Source: Corticium candelabrum
Lineage: Eukaryota > Porifera > Homoscleromorpha > Homosclerophorida > Plakinidae
Direction: 5' to 3'
Assembly (NCBI RefSeq): GCF_963422355.1
Contig: NC_085086.1
Location: forward strand, 9,252,936-9,316,935
DNA length: 64,000 nucleotides
Made by a program: the position numbers and the translations under genes. Each line of letters opens with the position of its first letter. The stretch's first letter is position 1. The notes beneath the pieces were generated by a model. That model did no database searches and was not told where the DNA came from. It saw only the letters and a program-made list of their open reading frames with translations. Shown in pieces: positions 32,325-43,169 of this stretch.

Positions 32325-32427
32325 TGTACTTGCTGGAAGAAATGTCTTTCAACAGTTTCTCGTCTGACAAGGACTCAATTCGTGTGACAGACACTCCCTT
32401 TTTTACCAGTTTGGCGACCTTGAATCA
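32325..32427 (-). CDS. RecQ-like helicase, middle exon
   Basis: The minus strand reads VAKLVKKGVSVTRIESLSDE and on to SSSKYKL, as expected between motifs Ia and Ib of RecQ proteins. It is bounded by ttcaag| and |gtgagt. Boundaries are approximate. Confidence 0.55.
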
Positions 32428-32479
32428 TCAGGAGGCTAATAACTAAAGCAAACTGGCTGCTTCAAGCAACTACACCTAC

Positions 32480-32791
32480 CTGATCATGCATCAATGATAT
32501 CAGCGGGCTAATGATCACACACGCTCCGTTCAAGAGAAGGGCAGGCAGTAGGTAGCACAAAGACTTGCCGCCCGAAGTCTTCAGTCGAACAAACACATCC
32601 TTGTTCGAAAGAATCGCCTTGGAGGCCTCAAGTTGACCTTCACGAAAACTATGGTGTCCAAATACGTCGGAAAGAACAGATTTCAGACCGAGTTCAAAAT
32701 TCGCGCTTTCAGAAGCCATTCCGCGCTTTGTGAAGAGTCTGCGCACAGCTGTGCGGATCAAGTACCCTATGCTATGTCTGAGACCTACCAC
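32480..32791 (-). CDS. RecQ-like helicase, N-terminal exon
   Basis: Encodes FREGQLEASKAIL (motif 0), KTSGGKSLCYLLPALL (Walker A) and VIISPLISLMHDQ (Ia), then a donor cag|gtaggt. The likely start is MASESANF inside the ORF rather than its first Met. Confidence 0.75.
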
Positions 32792-33057
32792 TCTGGTACT
32801 AATAAAAAGATTCTACCATTACGTAACAGCCTACCCAAAGGGTTCCCACCTCCCAGCTTACCGTGTCTTGTACGTCTTCTGAAAACATCCTGCAGGTTGT
32901 TCAACGTAAGAGATATATTGGCGATCGCAGGAGAAACGCGTCCACGTCCAAGAGACTTTCTGTGTGACACATGAGAATAGCACTTACACTAATCGTGTTA
33001 GTAGCCCGAGGCTTTGTGACATACGAGCTAAGATGATCATCTAACAGCATAAACGGT

Positions 33058-33153
33058 AGGCGGTATGATCCCAGACTCTCTCCAGCGTTTTCGTGTTATA
33101 CGGGAACCGGGCACGACGCGCGAGAGGGTCTGGTACGAGGCTACGTACACACA
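33058..33153 (-). repeat. Right terminal inverted repeat
   Basis: Begins GGCGGTATGATCCCAGACTC and continues to CTGGTACGAGGCTACGTACAC. It is the inverted partner of 28070-28165. Confidence 0.85.
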
Positions 33154-33154
33154 C

Positions 33155-33636
33155 GAGGATATCTACCGGTCTCAGTCTCTACAACAACATAATTCGTGTT
33201 TATCAACAGAAGGTCTACAACATAGTATATCACCGTCTCAATACTATGGCATGACTGACTATGTGACGTATCCGAGTGCTCAGAGTGGGACGAAACGAAC
33301 TCCATGCCTCGTTCATGTCCGCAGCACACGCCACGAAACCGACGAAGGCCGTGAAGCCAAACGTACGTGCCAACTGTTCTCATCCGACGAACGGAATTGA
33401 CATTGTGAAGCCGAGCAATTACGGTAGTCATGACTACCAACTGTCACAATGCGGGGCGTAGTACCTCCCGTGTCTGCCCCTGTGTCGTGTTCTCAGACAG
33501 GCGGCTTGCAGCATGCGAACGGGCTCTCGTCGCCACCCGGTCTGTTCTACCCAACTTACCCGAACGAGGACCTGCTGAAGGATCTCGAAGATTACATTGC
33601 TGCCGAAATGTTTACGTCAGGATCAGCACAAATGGT
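33155..33636 (+). pseudogene. bHLH-PAS gene, C-terminal region exon, 3' part
   Basis: It resumes with a Gln/Ser-rich frame (DIYRSQSLQQHNSCLSTEGL), then after small shifts near 33280 and 33470 ends in GLFYPTYPNEDLLKDLEDYI and a donor (caaatg|gtaag). The acidic LLKDLEDYI segment looks like an activation helix. The frame changes plus the transposon show the gene is disrupted here. Confidence 0.55.
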
Positions 33637-33998
33637 AAGAAACTGTGCTCGTTTTGTGACTTGTCTAACAAGCAATTGCCTATGTAAGCAAGGAACCAAG
33701 TCCATGCTGTTTGCTTGTTGTGTGACTGTATTGCCCTTTCATAGAGCACTCTTGGGCATAGACGTAAGGGGTTGTCCATAATTATTGAATGATTTTGAAT
33801 TCGAACATTCGAAGTGTGTGGGTGGGTCAGCAGACTGAGATCATGCGAACATTATGCATGTGCAGATGTGACATGTCAGTAATGTGATCATGTAAAAAGA
33901 AGCTTACTCTTTTGGTGTACAGAAGAGGAAGAGAGAATGAGTAAACAATGACCAATGATGACCAAAGACCAAATGACTAATGACCAATGACCGTATAT

Positions 33999-34315
33999 CA
34001 GGGACGGATACAGGGGCACCTTTGCTGGGGGAACCCGTATAGTTATTTTACCTGTCCCGAATGATTCATCGCACACCATACCATGTCATGCGGTGGCTGC
34101 ACTCACCTCTCCCTCACTGAGTCTGCTCTCCCGGTTGGTTCCTTACAGACCAGGACATGGCATTCAGTACATAGACCTAAGGTCCTTGTACCACTGAAGT
34201 AGAACAATTGCATTCAGGTATGTGAAGAGTCGAATTGCAGTCTCGTAACTCCAGTCTAGCACTGCACTGCTGGAGAGGGACGTGCTCCTGGTGCCCCATC
34301 CTGTATCCGCTCCTG
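33999..34315. mobile_element. hAT-like non-autonomous element, 317 bp
   Basis: Left end CAGGGACGGATACAGGGGCACC and right end (reverse complement) CAGGAGCGGATACAGGATGG are imperfect terminal inverted repeats of hAT type. TATAT occurs on both sides, a partial target duplication. Confidence 0.6.
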
Positions 34316-34819
34316 TATATGACCAATAACCAACAGTGTGGAAAGTAGGAAATTATTTTGGCTCGGACAGACTGAGGACATTCTTCTATGGTGTTCCATG
34401 TCTAATTTAGTGCCTCCGCTACTGCAGCCATTTTGCATGTAATTTTTTACAACCAACTTCCAAGGGAGAAATGGCGTTAAATGCAGCTGAGTTTTTGTCT
34501 GGATAAAGCATGTTAGGAGGCACCTAAGTTCATAAAATTAACAGTCTCACCATTGTAAAGGCCATTACGTGCTAAGAGACAAGGTTTACTCTATCATGTA
34601 TGTGTACGAGTGGATGTTTTGTCCAAACACATTCCCACACTGGTGCAGTATTTGGTTGGACAAACAGGACATTTGGTGAGACATTGTCTAGTGTCGTACT
34701 ATTTTTTCACACTGGAACAATGCATACGAGTGATCGAAAGTCTGTGGTAGCAAGATGCAACTTCTTCAGTTATTTGCAAAGACAATGGCATGACAAATAC
34801 TCAAAGGACAATAAGGCTA

Positions 34820-34958
34820 GAGACAACATGATAGCTACGAACATTGGAGTCCAACAGGAACAATGCCAGCAAGAAGCCAGATGGGACCAGGTATATCTGG
34901 CAACATGATGAACCAGAACCGAATCGGTCACGCTCACATGGTGACGGGTCTAGTATGA
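34820..34958 (+). CDS. Possible last exon of the bHLH-PAS gene
   Basis: A short frame ends MPARSQMGPGISGNMMNQNR and a stop at 34956-34958, preceded by possible acceptors. The Met/Asn/Gly-rich composition suits the tail of a transcription factor. Phase agreement with the donor at 33637 was not established. Confidence 0.25.
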
Positions 34959-35149
34959 ATAAATTGCTTCTAATAGTAGAGCGTGTGCTGTGACATTGTT
35001 GGATTACTAGAAGAGCGTGCAATGTGTGATATCTGTATTTAGAATGAAGAAATTGTTTGACAATTATGGACAGTCATTCGTATTAGGCAGGGGTGGGTGG
35101 GTAAGATGGATGGACCCCTAACCATTACTAGACTTGTCAACAGTGGCCA

Positions 35150-36550
35150 AGGCCTTTGATATTTACTTGATTAATTTGTTAATATTAATGTAAAACCAAA
35201 CGGTTAGTGTGTGGTACACATAAGTGGGTGACAGCTGTATGTGAATAAATTCGCAATATCTGATGGCCACAAATCGTCATCCTTTAGTGCGCGTTATTTA
35301 TGTCAAATGATCGCTTTTTAGCGCGCGTTATGGTAGACCGCAATTGGCCATTTTTACCGCGCGTTGTGATAGGCCACGCCTATTGCTGAATTGACATGCC
35401 ACACATACACAGGTACATTAAGTTGTTGTTGCTGTTTAGGCAATAGTGTAGCTAACATTGAGTGTGAACTGACGTTTGTCGTGTTTTCTTCCTCTAGGAT
35501 CCTGTGACTGCGAGTGCTGCCGCTCCTGGTTACGTGAGCTCTACCAGGTCCTCGTAGTCGAGACCGAGCTGCTACCATCCTGTCGTCAGGCAGTCGTGTG
35601 TCATGTACTTGTAGATGAATGTAGATTAGATGAGCAAGCTATAGAACGTTCAGGCATATCGAGAGAGACTATCAAACGCCATCACGTTGTGATGTTTTAG
35701 CTATCACGAGAATGGACCCTCTCTTGTGCACATTTTTTGATTGTGTTGATGCAGACTGTCAGTGGAGACCGGTCTACTGGTGCAGCCGACTGGTTTTCCT
35801 ATTGATAGATTCAATAGCATGTTTTATAGCGTTGTGGCTGTCTGTATTTTGCGATTCAATTTTGATTATAATTTTACTTGCATATAACAGCATTTGAAGC
35901 CTTGGATTCTCTGACTTCTGGCGCGGCTAGGCAACCACGTGCTAAAACACGTGGAAGGAACGCGCGATAATTCTGGGTACGAGTCTATCATGCAGGTGAG
36001 TTTTACTAACAAAAAAGTACTGATTACGTATGTAGTCTCGATATTCGCGCTTCATTCCAATAATGCTATGGAAAACTTAGCAGTGACAAAATTGTGTTTG
36101 CCCACTAACGCGCGCTAGGTTGGACAGTATCACTAGACCTTACATTTTCAAAGTAATTTAATTAATTAAAATTTATGCAGGCCCCAGTATTCTTTGAAAT
36201 ATTAGAGTCAGAAATTCTTTGAAAAATTCCTAAAATTCCAAGGTAGCCGTAGGCACTGCGGCAGAAATTGGAGGAAGGGAGACGGTCGAACATCATGAGC
36301 AGACTGTCACTCAGGCAAGTGGTTTTCTGCCCGCTTATTGTGAAAACTTTTGAGATTGTATGGTAAACTATGCGTGTTCGCCCTCATTAGAAAAACTTTC
36401 TAGACATAATCGGTTCTTTCATCAAACTCACATACCAACTAGAGCCTAACTCATTTAATTAAGTGTGATATCCTGTTGTAATGTTTCATGGCAACTTTCG
36501 TATTCCAGTGGCGTATCTAGGAGGAGTTCTTAGGAGATTTGTTCCACACA
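35150..36550 (+). repeat. R3 repeat, copy 2
   Basis: It is collinear with 57050-58450 over its full length and with 25000-25560 over its first part. GCGCGCGTTAT-type motifs recur near 35290-35370. The conserved short exon candidate lies at about 35499-35558. No full gene is recognised. Its presence upstream of C and downstream of D shows it is part of the tandemly duplicated unit. Confidence 0.7.
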
Positions 36551-36576
36551 AAATTATGGACTTGGTTGATCGTCTA

Positions 36577-36995
36577 ACCGTATTTACACGAATAGTGCTC
36601 CATGGGGACTACTTTTCGTCGTTTTAGTAGAACACGTGGCGCAATTCGTGCATGAGGCATTATTATTTCCCAAGCATAGAGACTGTTGCATTGTTCGTTT
36701 GCATGCCATCACACAACACAAACACATTACCCAATCTAATCTTACAGCTACTACCTGGATACTTTTGCTTCACTGAAGTCGTATTCCTGGTCTGTTGCAT
36801 ACGTCTAATCTCCATCGTCACTCAGTCGTTCCATCTGGTTGTTTATTTTATCACAACCGTACACATTGATAGACGCGAATGGGTTTGAATACTACCCAGT
36901 GGGACACTAATCAAGCTTGGGCATTAACATTTTGTATAGGCTCACTATTGGGCATTAGTTGTGCATGGGCCACTATTCGCGGCCAAACATACGGT
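36577..36995 (+). mobile_element. R2 MITE, near-complete copy (~420 bp)
   Basis: Left end ACCGTATTTACACGAATAGTG and right end, reverse-complemented, ATTACCGTATGTTTGGC...CGAATAGTGGCCCATG form imperfect terminal inverted repeats. GGGCATTA-like units recur inside. The same family is inserted inverted at 37966-38478 and is present at 59106-59470. Confidence 0.7.
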
Positions 36996-37071
36996 AATCT
37001 AATAGAGTGATTTTATGTACAAAATTATACAATACAGAGATGATACATCGCTAGTTAAGTAGTAAATCTAC

Positions 37072-37114
<43 letters not shown>

Positions 37115-37752
37115 CAGTTGAATTTCTTTGCTATACAATAGAGATCTATCTAAAAGATTTCCTTACTAGTTGATATGAATTATGTCCTGCAATATATGCG
37201 GTGGTATATAGACCAACGCAGCGTAGATTACGTATTAGGTAGAGTATATTGCTAATAGACACAACAACGTCATAAAGAAATTAAAGTTGCAATTGGCAAC
37301 ATTAATTGTATATCTCTAGTCTAGACGTATGAGTTGATAAAACTGAATATTTTCAAAAACTTAATATTAATTTGTAAAATGTCATACTAATTTTAAACAT
37401 ATTTATATTAAGTTCGGACACATTTACATTAATTTAAAGCCCTGTCTACGCCGACACTATATTCCCGGATTGAAGGCGCACGTTCGACAATCAGGTGATT
37501 TCCAGTGATTTCGTGATTTGAAGTTGCATCGCAAGCTCTACAACCGTGTTCGACAAGGTAATCCGAGTCGTGTAGCCTCACACTGTCAAGCAGATATAAA
37601 TACGGCATGCACTGTTATCTGCCTCAACCTACTGTTGCGTCGAGTTTTTGATATCATGAACTTTTAGTTACCTGATCGGTCGTTTCTCGTAACGTATACA
37701 CATCGTTGACTCTTAGAAAAAATCGTAAAAACAGCGTTCACGTCTTGTAGAA
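36996..37752 (+). promoter_or_regulatory. 5' flank of unit C with (TA)n tract
   Basis: It is collinear with 237-919 upstream of unit A. A (TA)n tract at 37073-37108 is the main difference. It probably contains the promoter and 5' UTR. Confidence 0.5.
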
Positions 37753-37819
37753 ATGGTGTTGCTTGGTGTGTGGGCGGTGCTTCTACAGTGTTGGTTGATT
37801 ACGTCAGCGGCAGAAACAG
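37753..37819 (+). CDS. Unit C exon 1: signal peptide
   Basis: MVLLGVWAVLLQCWLITSAA is a clear secretory leader, with a donor after 67 nt in phase 1. The 54-bp intron that follows is free of stops, so the frame reads through into exon 2. Confidence 0.8.
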
Positions 37820-37873
37820 GTTTAGTTGAGAAACAGAATTGGTATCATGAAACTAACCTTTACATTAAATTAG

Positions 37874-38588
37874 GTCTATACTTTGCGTGCTACAATGCAG
37901 CTGACAACGGGAGATCATACATTGGTCCAAAATCAACGTTAGTAGACTATAAAGATCGTTTAACATACTGTATTTTAGAGAATAGTGTCCTATGCCCAAA
38001 TAGTGCCCAACTGTAATAATGCCCCGTTGTGAGCCTATATAAAATATTAATCGCCCATGGTGAACTTATATGAAATAATAATACCCAAGATGAAATGCTA
38101 ATGCCTCATGCTCGATTAGTGCTCCACTGGAGCAGTATTCAAACCTAGCTGGTTAGACGCATGCCCGTCTATAAATGTCTACGTTTGTGATAAAATGAAC
38201 ACCCAGATCTAGAAGCACTGAGTGAAGATGAAGATTCAAAGTATGCAACAGACCAGGAATACGACTCCATTGATAGAAAAAAGGATCCTAGGAGTAATTG
38301 TAATATTAGATTAGTTAGTTTGTTTATGTAGTGTAATGGTATGGTAACGAACAATGCAACAGTCTCTATGCTTGCCAAATAATAATGCCCCTGCTCAAAT
38401 TGTGCCCCATACTCAAATAATGATTAAAAACTATAAAATTATAGTACTGCATGGGGCACTGTTCCCGGATATACGGTAAACGAGTTCCAAAATATGTACT
38501 AATTAATATTACAGAAATCTTAACAACTCGTCGACAGACCTTATGTGCGAGACAAGAAGTGATCAAAGCAAGGCTTGCCCATGTTATG
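37874..38588 (+). pseudogene. Unit C kringle exon split by R2 MITE
   Basis: The 5' half (GLYFACYNAADNGRSYIGPK to LTYC) ends at about 37965 and the 3' half (RNLNNSS to ACPCYG) runs 38513-38588. Between them is the R2 insertion plus about 34 bp. Splicing the insertion out would need a phase-2 donor, and none is evident. The exon is symmetric phase 1, so skipping it from exon 1 to 38652 keeps the frame. Confidence 0.7.
37966..38478 (-). mobile_element. R2 MITE inserted in the kringle exon
   Basis: The ends TACTGTATTTTAGAGAATAGTG and GTTCCCGGATATACGGTA are the R2 termini in inverted orientation. The interior is the reverse complement of 36600-36990. GTGCCC/TGCCCAT-type units recur. Confidence 0.7.
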
Positions 38589-38651
38589 GTATTAATGTAT
38601 TGCTCAAAATCAAATTATAAATCAAGGATTTAAAAAAATAATTATACATAG

Positions 38652-39275
38652 GCTATTCCGTGAGCTTGAATAATATTACAACAACTTCTTCGCAGCCACG
38701 AAAAATTGGAGGAAATGTCTTTTCATCAAGATTGGCTAAAGATGGAAAGATTGGGACGAACTGGAGACAGTGTTTTGTGTCAATTATTCGAGATGAGAAT
38801 GCTTGGTGGATGGCAGATTTAGGAGAAGAAATTGTCATCAACAGTGTTGGATTTCTCCTAACTAAAGGGAATAGAAACAAGACTGAAAAAATTCAAATTG
38901 AACTTTCAAACAATAGCCATATATTTACCTCGTGTGGAGATGCATGGATATGGAACAGATCAACAGATTATGTCGGTTATCGCAGGTGTGCAGCTGATGG
39001 TGGGGTATGGGCAAGATACGTCCGTATAAACAGCACTTTAGGCAATGACAATGTCTCTGAGCTTGTTTTGTGTCAAGTACAGATAAACAGTGGAGTCGTA
39101 TCTATGAGGCAGTGCAGACATCGTAACTTTCCTTTAGGCACAAATAAACCATTCAAAGAAACATTGAAAGGAAAAATATTGGAGATTCAATGTAATGAAG
39201 GATACTGGCCGCGTTCGATACAACGGTTGACGTGCGGAATGTTTGGTTACTGGTCAAACGTCGATTGTAAGAAAA
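38652..39275 (+). CDS. Unit C exon 3: F-lectin-like 1 + CCP1
   Basis: A 208-codon exon collinear with B 11661-12287: LAKDGKIGTNWRQC, AWWMADLGEEIVINSVGF, ARYVRINS, ELVLCQVQIN, then CCP1 (RQCRHRNF to YWSNVDCK). It also lacks the Arg of the fucose-binding RxDLG motif. Confidence 0.75.
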
Positions 39276-39339
39276 GTGAGATTAAAAGCTAAAAAGGCAT
39301 GTATTGTTATTATTGGCTGACATGTGATTGCTTTGTTAG

Positions 39340-39813
39340 TATCAAAGCTGGACTTGAAGACTAACACTAAACACATTGAGCTTTTTCCAGACGTGATTCG
39401 TGTGTTAGGACTAACGTCAGTCGCAAAAAGCGCAATCGATGGTATTATACCGCCAGACAGTGGAGAATCGGCTACAAATTTTATGAAATGTGCAATAGCC
39501 AGTTTTACAGCCGTTACTGAACTTCGACTAATTCTTTCAAATGAATACACAATAATGTCAATTAAGCTATATCTTCGAAACGGGTCGGATCGACAACGCC
39601 AACAAAACGGAATGAAGGTAACAGTTGAAGACAGAAATGGTCAAAAACATCAATGCGGAGAGACATACAATCAACTTACTCAAGGACAATATCCCACTTT
39701 TGAATGTAGAAATGGAATTCTTTCTTGTTTCATTCGCCTAACTCTTGACCATACTAAGAAAACGCCAGTTCGAAATAAACCAATTCAAGTATGTGAATTA
39801 GAAGTGTTTGTAG
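39340..39813 (+). CDS. Unit C exon 4: F-lectin-like 2
   Basis: A 158-codon exon with SAIDGIIPPDSGE, CAIASF, IMSIKLYLRNGS, IRLTLDH and VCELEVFVG. It is collinear with B 12354-12821. Confidence 0.65.
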
Positions 39814-39873
39814 GTAAGATTGATACCAATAATTATTAATTTTAGTCAATTGTTTCGAAAGTTTTATTTTTAG

Positions 39874-40044
39874 TTAGTGAATGTGGAAATCCTCCTCCAA
39901 TTCGTTTTGCTGCACGTGACTTCCAGTCAGTAACGATCAAATCCCAGGCGACGTACACATGTATGCCAACCTATTTGCCAACTTCTTCTCAAACAATTAC
40001 TTGTCTTAGTCACGGTAACTGGTCGCTGTCATTATCTCCCTGTG
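39874..40044 (+). CDS. Unit C CCP2
   Basis: SECGNPPPIRF, TYTCMPTYL, ITCLSHGNWS, SPC: four-cysteine CCP. Confidence 0.8.
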
Positions 40045-40107
40045 GTACGAACACATGCACCAAACTGCTACTTTCACTGTAATTATTAAAACTTTTAAAT
40101 TTTGTAG

Positions 40108-40290
40108 TTCCTTCATGTAACGTACCGCAAGAGAGAGTAAAAAACGCATCTACTAAGCTGCCTAACAAGACAAGACAGCCAGTTGGCAGTACAGTCAACT
40201 ATACATGTGATAGCGGCTATATGAAAAAAGGCCAAAACAAGCTAACCTGCAATTCAAGCGCAGAGTGGGAAGGAGAAATAATCTGCCAAG
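40108..40290 (+). CDS. Unit C CCP3
   Basis: PSCNVPQERVKNAS, NYTCDSGYMKKG, LTCNSSAEW, IICQ. The exon is absent from B and broken in A. A remnant of a second copy lies at 42837-42890. Confidence 0.75.
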
Positions 40291-40343
40291 GTTGATAAGT
40301 AGAACAACTTCAACTTCATTCTTTTAATTTGGTTTTATTGTAG

Positions 40344-40514
40344 AATTTTTCTGCGATCATATGCCTGTGTTGCAGCAAGGAAGAGTTGAAGGAAATAGCA
40401 ACAAGGTACGTTTTTCGTGTTTTTATGGCTACCGACTGAAGAATGCGGGTAGCGCATATTGCGGAGAAAACAACACCTGGATATATCTCAATAAACAACC
40501 CCCAGCATGTCAAG
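40344..40514 (+). CDS. Unit C CCP4
   Basis: FFCDHMPVLQQGRVEG, FSCFYGYRLKN, AYCGENNTW, PACQ. Near-duplicate at 42936-43106. Confidence 0.8.
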
Positions 40515-40573
40515 GTAAATAACTACATGTAAAGTCTGATAATATTGCTGACAAAAGCAACTTAATTTTTCAG

Positions 40574-40756
40574 TTATGAAATGCCAAGAACTCGAATTAG
40601 AAAACGGAATTGTACCAAAGCACAACTTGACAGTAAACAGTACAATCAAATTTGCATGTAAGAAAGGCTACGAGAGGAAAGGCATCAATTCACGTAAATG
40701 TGTCTCTAACAATAAAACCGCTTTCTGGGACCCATCTGATCCTGTCTCATGCCAAG
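40574..40756 (+). CDS. Unit C CCP5
   Basis: MKCQELELENGIV, KFACKKGYERKG, RKCVSNN, VSCQ. Near-duplicate at 43170-43352. Confidence 0.8.
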
Positions 40757-41059
40757 GTTCGTTAGAAATAGACAAACTTGATTCCTTTACATTATACATC
40801 ATTACATAACTTTATAAACAAATTAATAACCGTTTTCAGCGAATTCAAGACTTAACATTTTTATAGTTAGGTAAACATTATTATGTCAAGAAGGTGAATG
40901 TACAGTAAATGATCCTAAAACATTTGTATGTAATGCTGTTTTTACAAAATGAATTTAGCAAGAGACGGCTGCATTTGCAGTTGTCATACTCTTTATACAA
41001 GTCCAAATATCACAATTTTAAATATACCTTAAAATATTGACTGATACTTTATTCTCAAG

Positions 41060-41254
41060 TTAAAAGGTGCCAGAAGCCAGCTAAACCTACGAACGGGAGC
41101 ATTACTGGCCAAGAGTACACTTATTCTAAGATCATTCATTTTCAATGTGATAATGGCCATGACATCAAGGGCATCGCCAATTTCAGCTGCAACGAGAATG
41201 GAGAATGGGTTGACGCTGACTCGAAATCTTCTATTGTCTTTCCCACTTGCCATC
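41060..41254 (+). CDS. Unit C CCP6
   Basis: KRCQKPAKPTNGSITG, HFQCDNGHDIKG, FSCNENGEW, PTCH: four-cysteine CCP, 65 codons, preceded by a 303-bp intron. Confidence 0.75.
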
Positions 41255-41319
41255 GTAAGTTTCAATAATATTTCAGTATTACACATACTAATACATTTCT
41301 ATTACTTGCGGTTGTTTAG

Positions 41320-41493
41320 CAAAGAACTGCGGGAAACCAAGAGTACTTCAAAATGCAAAATTTACAGAGAAAAGCTACGTGTTTCCTAACAAAATCACAT
41401 ACAAGTGCAAAAAAGGATACTGTGCTAAAGGAAACCTAACCACTAGATGTCTTGCAAATGGAAAATGGTCTGCTGAAGATCGTTCTTGTAAAC
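41320..41493 (+). CDS. Unit C CCP7
   Basis: KNCGKPRVLQNAK, TYKCKKGYCAKG, TRCLANGKW, RSCK: an extra Cys in GYC makes five. Confidence 0.75.
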
Positions 41494-41563
41494 GTAAGAA
41501 TTGATTGTTTCATGGCAATCGAATGCATTGAAGTACTACGGTAAATACAGCAACGTTTGTTAG

Positions 41564-41767
41564 GTGTAAAATGTTCAATGTTGACATCACCCATGAACGG
41601 CTCTGTGAGACCAGATACGAACCAAGAAATAACTGTTGGATTTCAAGCAAACTTTGCCTGTAATCCTGGGTATATATTAATTGGAAACTCAACAATTTAC
41701 TGTCAGCAAAAGGAAAATCCGTTTGACTGCCAAGGAAAATGGTCAGAAAATGAGCCAATCTGTAAAC
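41564..41767 (+). CDS. Unit C CCP8
   Basis: VKCSMLTSPMNGSV, NFACNPGYILIG, IYCQQKENPFDC, PICK: five-cysteine CCP, 68 codons. Confidence 0.75.
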
Positions 41768-41830
41768 GTAATGATGTTGTACCCGTAAAAATATTAAGTA
41801 TACTAGCTTATTTCTGTTTTTACATGTTAG

Positions 41831-42034
41831 CAAGGAGGTGTGGAAAGCCAATTATAGCAGATCCTCAAATTAGAAAGATTGTTGGAGATAAATTTTATTT
41901 TCCAGAAGTGATTCAATTCCAATGTGTTAATGGCTATAATCTTCGAAAAGGAGGAGCTCGTTGGCATTGTAGTCATGACGGAATTTGGATTGATACTGAG
42001 AACAGTAAAAGTAGAAAATATCCAATATGCAAAC
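41831..42034 (+). CDS. Unit C CCP9
   Basis: RRCGKPIIADPQIRK, QFQCVNGYNLRKG, WHCSHDGIW, PICK: four cysteines, 68 codons. Confidence 0.75.
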
Positions 42035-42088
42035 GTAATGCATGATAACGAGTTGTTACTTAGACTAATGACCCAGTTTTGTGTTTAG

Positions 42089-42262
42089 CCGTTAAGTGTG
42101 AAAAACTTACAAATCCAGAAAATGGTAAAATGGAGGGTCAGAATTTCGAATTTCTTGCTGAAGTCAAATTCTCGTGCAACAGAGGCTATTGCATTAAGGG
42201 TAGCTTAGGCTCAAACTGTCAAGCTTCTGGTAAATGGTCCAGTGAGCCACCACGCTGCAATC
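42089..42262 (+). CDS. Unit C CCP10
   Basis: VKCEKLTNPENGKMEG, KFSCNRGYCIKG, SNCQASGKW, PRCN: five cysteines with the GYC variant. Confidence 0.8.
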
Positions 42263-42324
42263 GTAAGATATATTTGCCTCTACAACTGTTTTCAGCCTAT
42301 ACCAATGTGTATCTATAACTTTAG

Positions 42325-42540
42325 GAGTAAAATGCAACAAACCATCTAAACCAAAGTTTGGTCAAATATCAGTCAACACGACTGATATATTTGTTGACTT
42401 CATAGCAACTTATCAGTGTAACAATGGTTACGATATCAATGGAAACAGTTCTCTTCACAAATATGAAAGAATTTGTATGCAAAATGAGACAATCAATCAC
42501 TGTGTTGGGAAATGGTCAAATACACAGCCGGTGTGCAAAC
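42325..42540 (+). CDS. Unit C CCP11
   Basis: VKCNKPSKPKFGQI, TYQCNNGYDING, RICMQNETINHC, PVCK: elongated 72-codon CCP. Confidence 0.75.
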
Positions 42541-42593
42541 GTAATCACTATCATAATTTTTTAAAAATGCAGTTTTAATATTGGCGTCTTTAG

Positions 42594-42791
42594 CAAAACG
42601 TTGTCCCACAGTAATGAAGCAAAACAAAAGAACAATATTGGGCGAAGTATATGAGTACTCACACTCTATCACTATTGTCTGTGATGATGGTCACGAACTT
42701 CGTGGTGGCAGTAGCGTGTGGAATTGCTCTGAGCAAGGAACATGGATTGACACAATGACCGAAAAGAGTGGCGAACTACCCTCATGCGAAC
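42594..42791 (+). CDS. Unit C CCP12
   Basis: KRCPTVMKQNKRTI, TIVCDDGHELRGG, WNCSEQGTW, PSCE. A decayed homologue is visible in unit B's long intron (about 14413-14520). Confidence 0.75.
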
Positions 42792-42836
42792 GTAAGAGAA
42801 ATTATTGATTTCACAAACTAACATGCTAATAAGCTA

Positions 42837-42890
42837 ACATGCAATTCAAACGCAGAATGGAAAGGACCAATAATCTGCCAAATTTGATTA
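42837..42890 (+). pseudogene. Remnant of a duplicated CCP3 exon
   Basis: The sequence matches the 3' end of CCP3 (40240-40290), including the IICQ coding end. It marks the left edge of an internal duplication. Confidence 0.7.
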
Positions 42891-42935
42891 TTAGAATAAC
42901 TTCCACTCAATTTTTAAAATTTGGTTTTATTTTAG

Positions 42936-43106
42936 GATTTTTTTGCGATCACATGCCTGTGTTAAAAAATGGAAGAGTTCAAGGAAATACCAACAAGGTA
43001 ATTTTTTCGTGCTTTTATGGCTACCGACTGAAGAACGCGGGGAGTGCATATTGTTGGGAAAAGAATACTTGGAGATATCTCAATAATCAACCCCCAACAT
43101 GTCAAG
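42936..43106 (+). CDS. Unit C CCP13 (duplicate of CCP4)
   Basis: FFCDHMPVLKNGRVQG, FSCFYGYRLKN, AYCWEKNTW, PTCQ. It arose with CCP14 by duplication of about 40240-41040. Confidence 0.8.
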
Positions 43107-43169
43107 GTAAATAAATACATGTTAATTAAGCCTAATAATATTGCTGACAAATACAACTTCATTTTTCAG

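Larger units (their letters stand above)
28066..33155. mobile_element. ~5 kb DNA transposon with 95-bp TIRs; DUF6589 + RecQ-like helicase
   Basis: About 95 bp at 28070-28165 is the inverted copy of 33058-33153. Each terminus itself contains CCAGACCCTCTC and its reverse complement. Inside are a plus-strand DUF6589-type gene and a minus-strand RecQ-type helicase, convergent with about 340 bp between them. The element sits inside a coding exon of the bHLH-PAS gene. A helicase-bearing element with a DUF6589 protein suggests the Academ superfamily (AcademH-like); that label is tentative. Target duplication is unclear. Confidence 0.8.
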
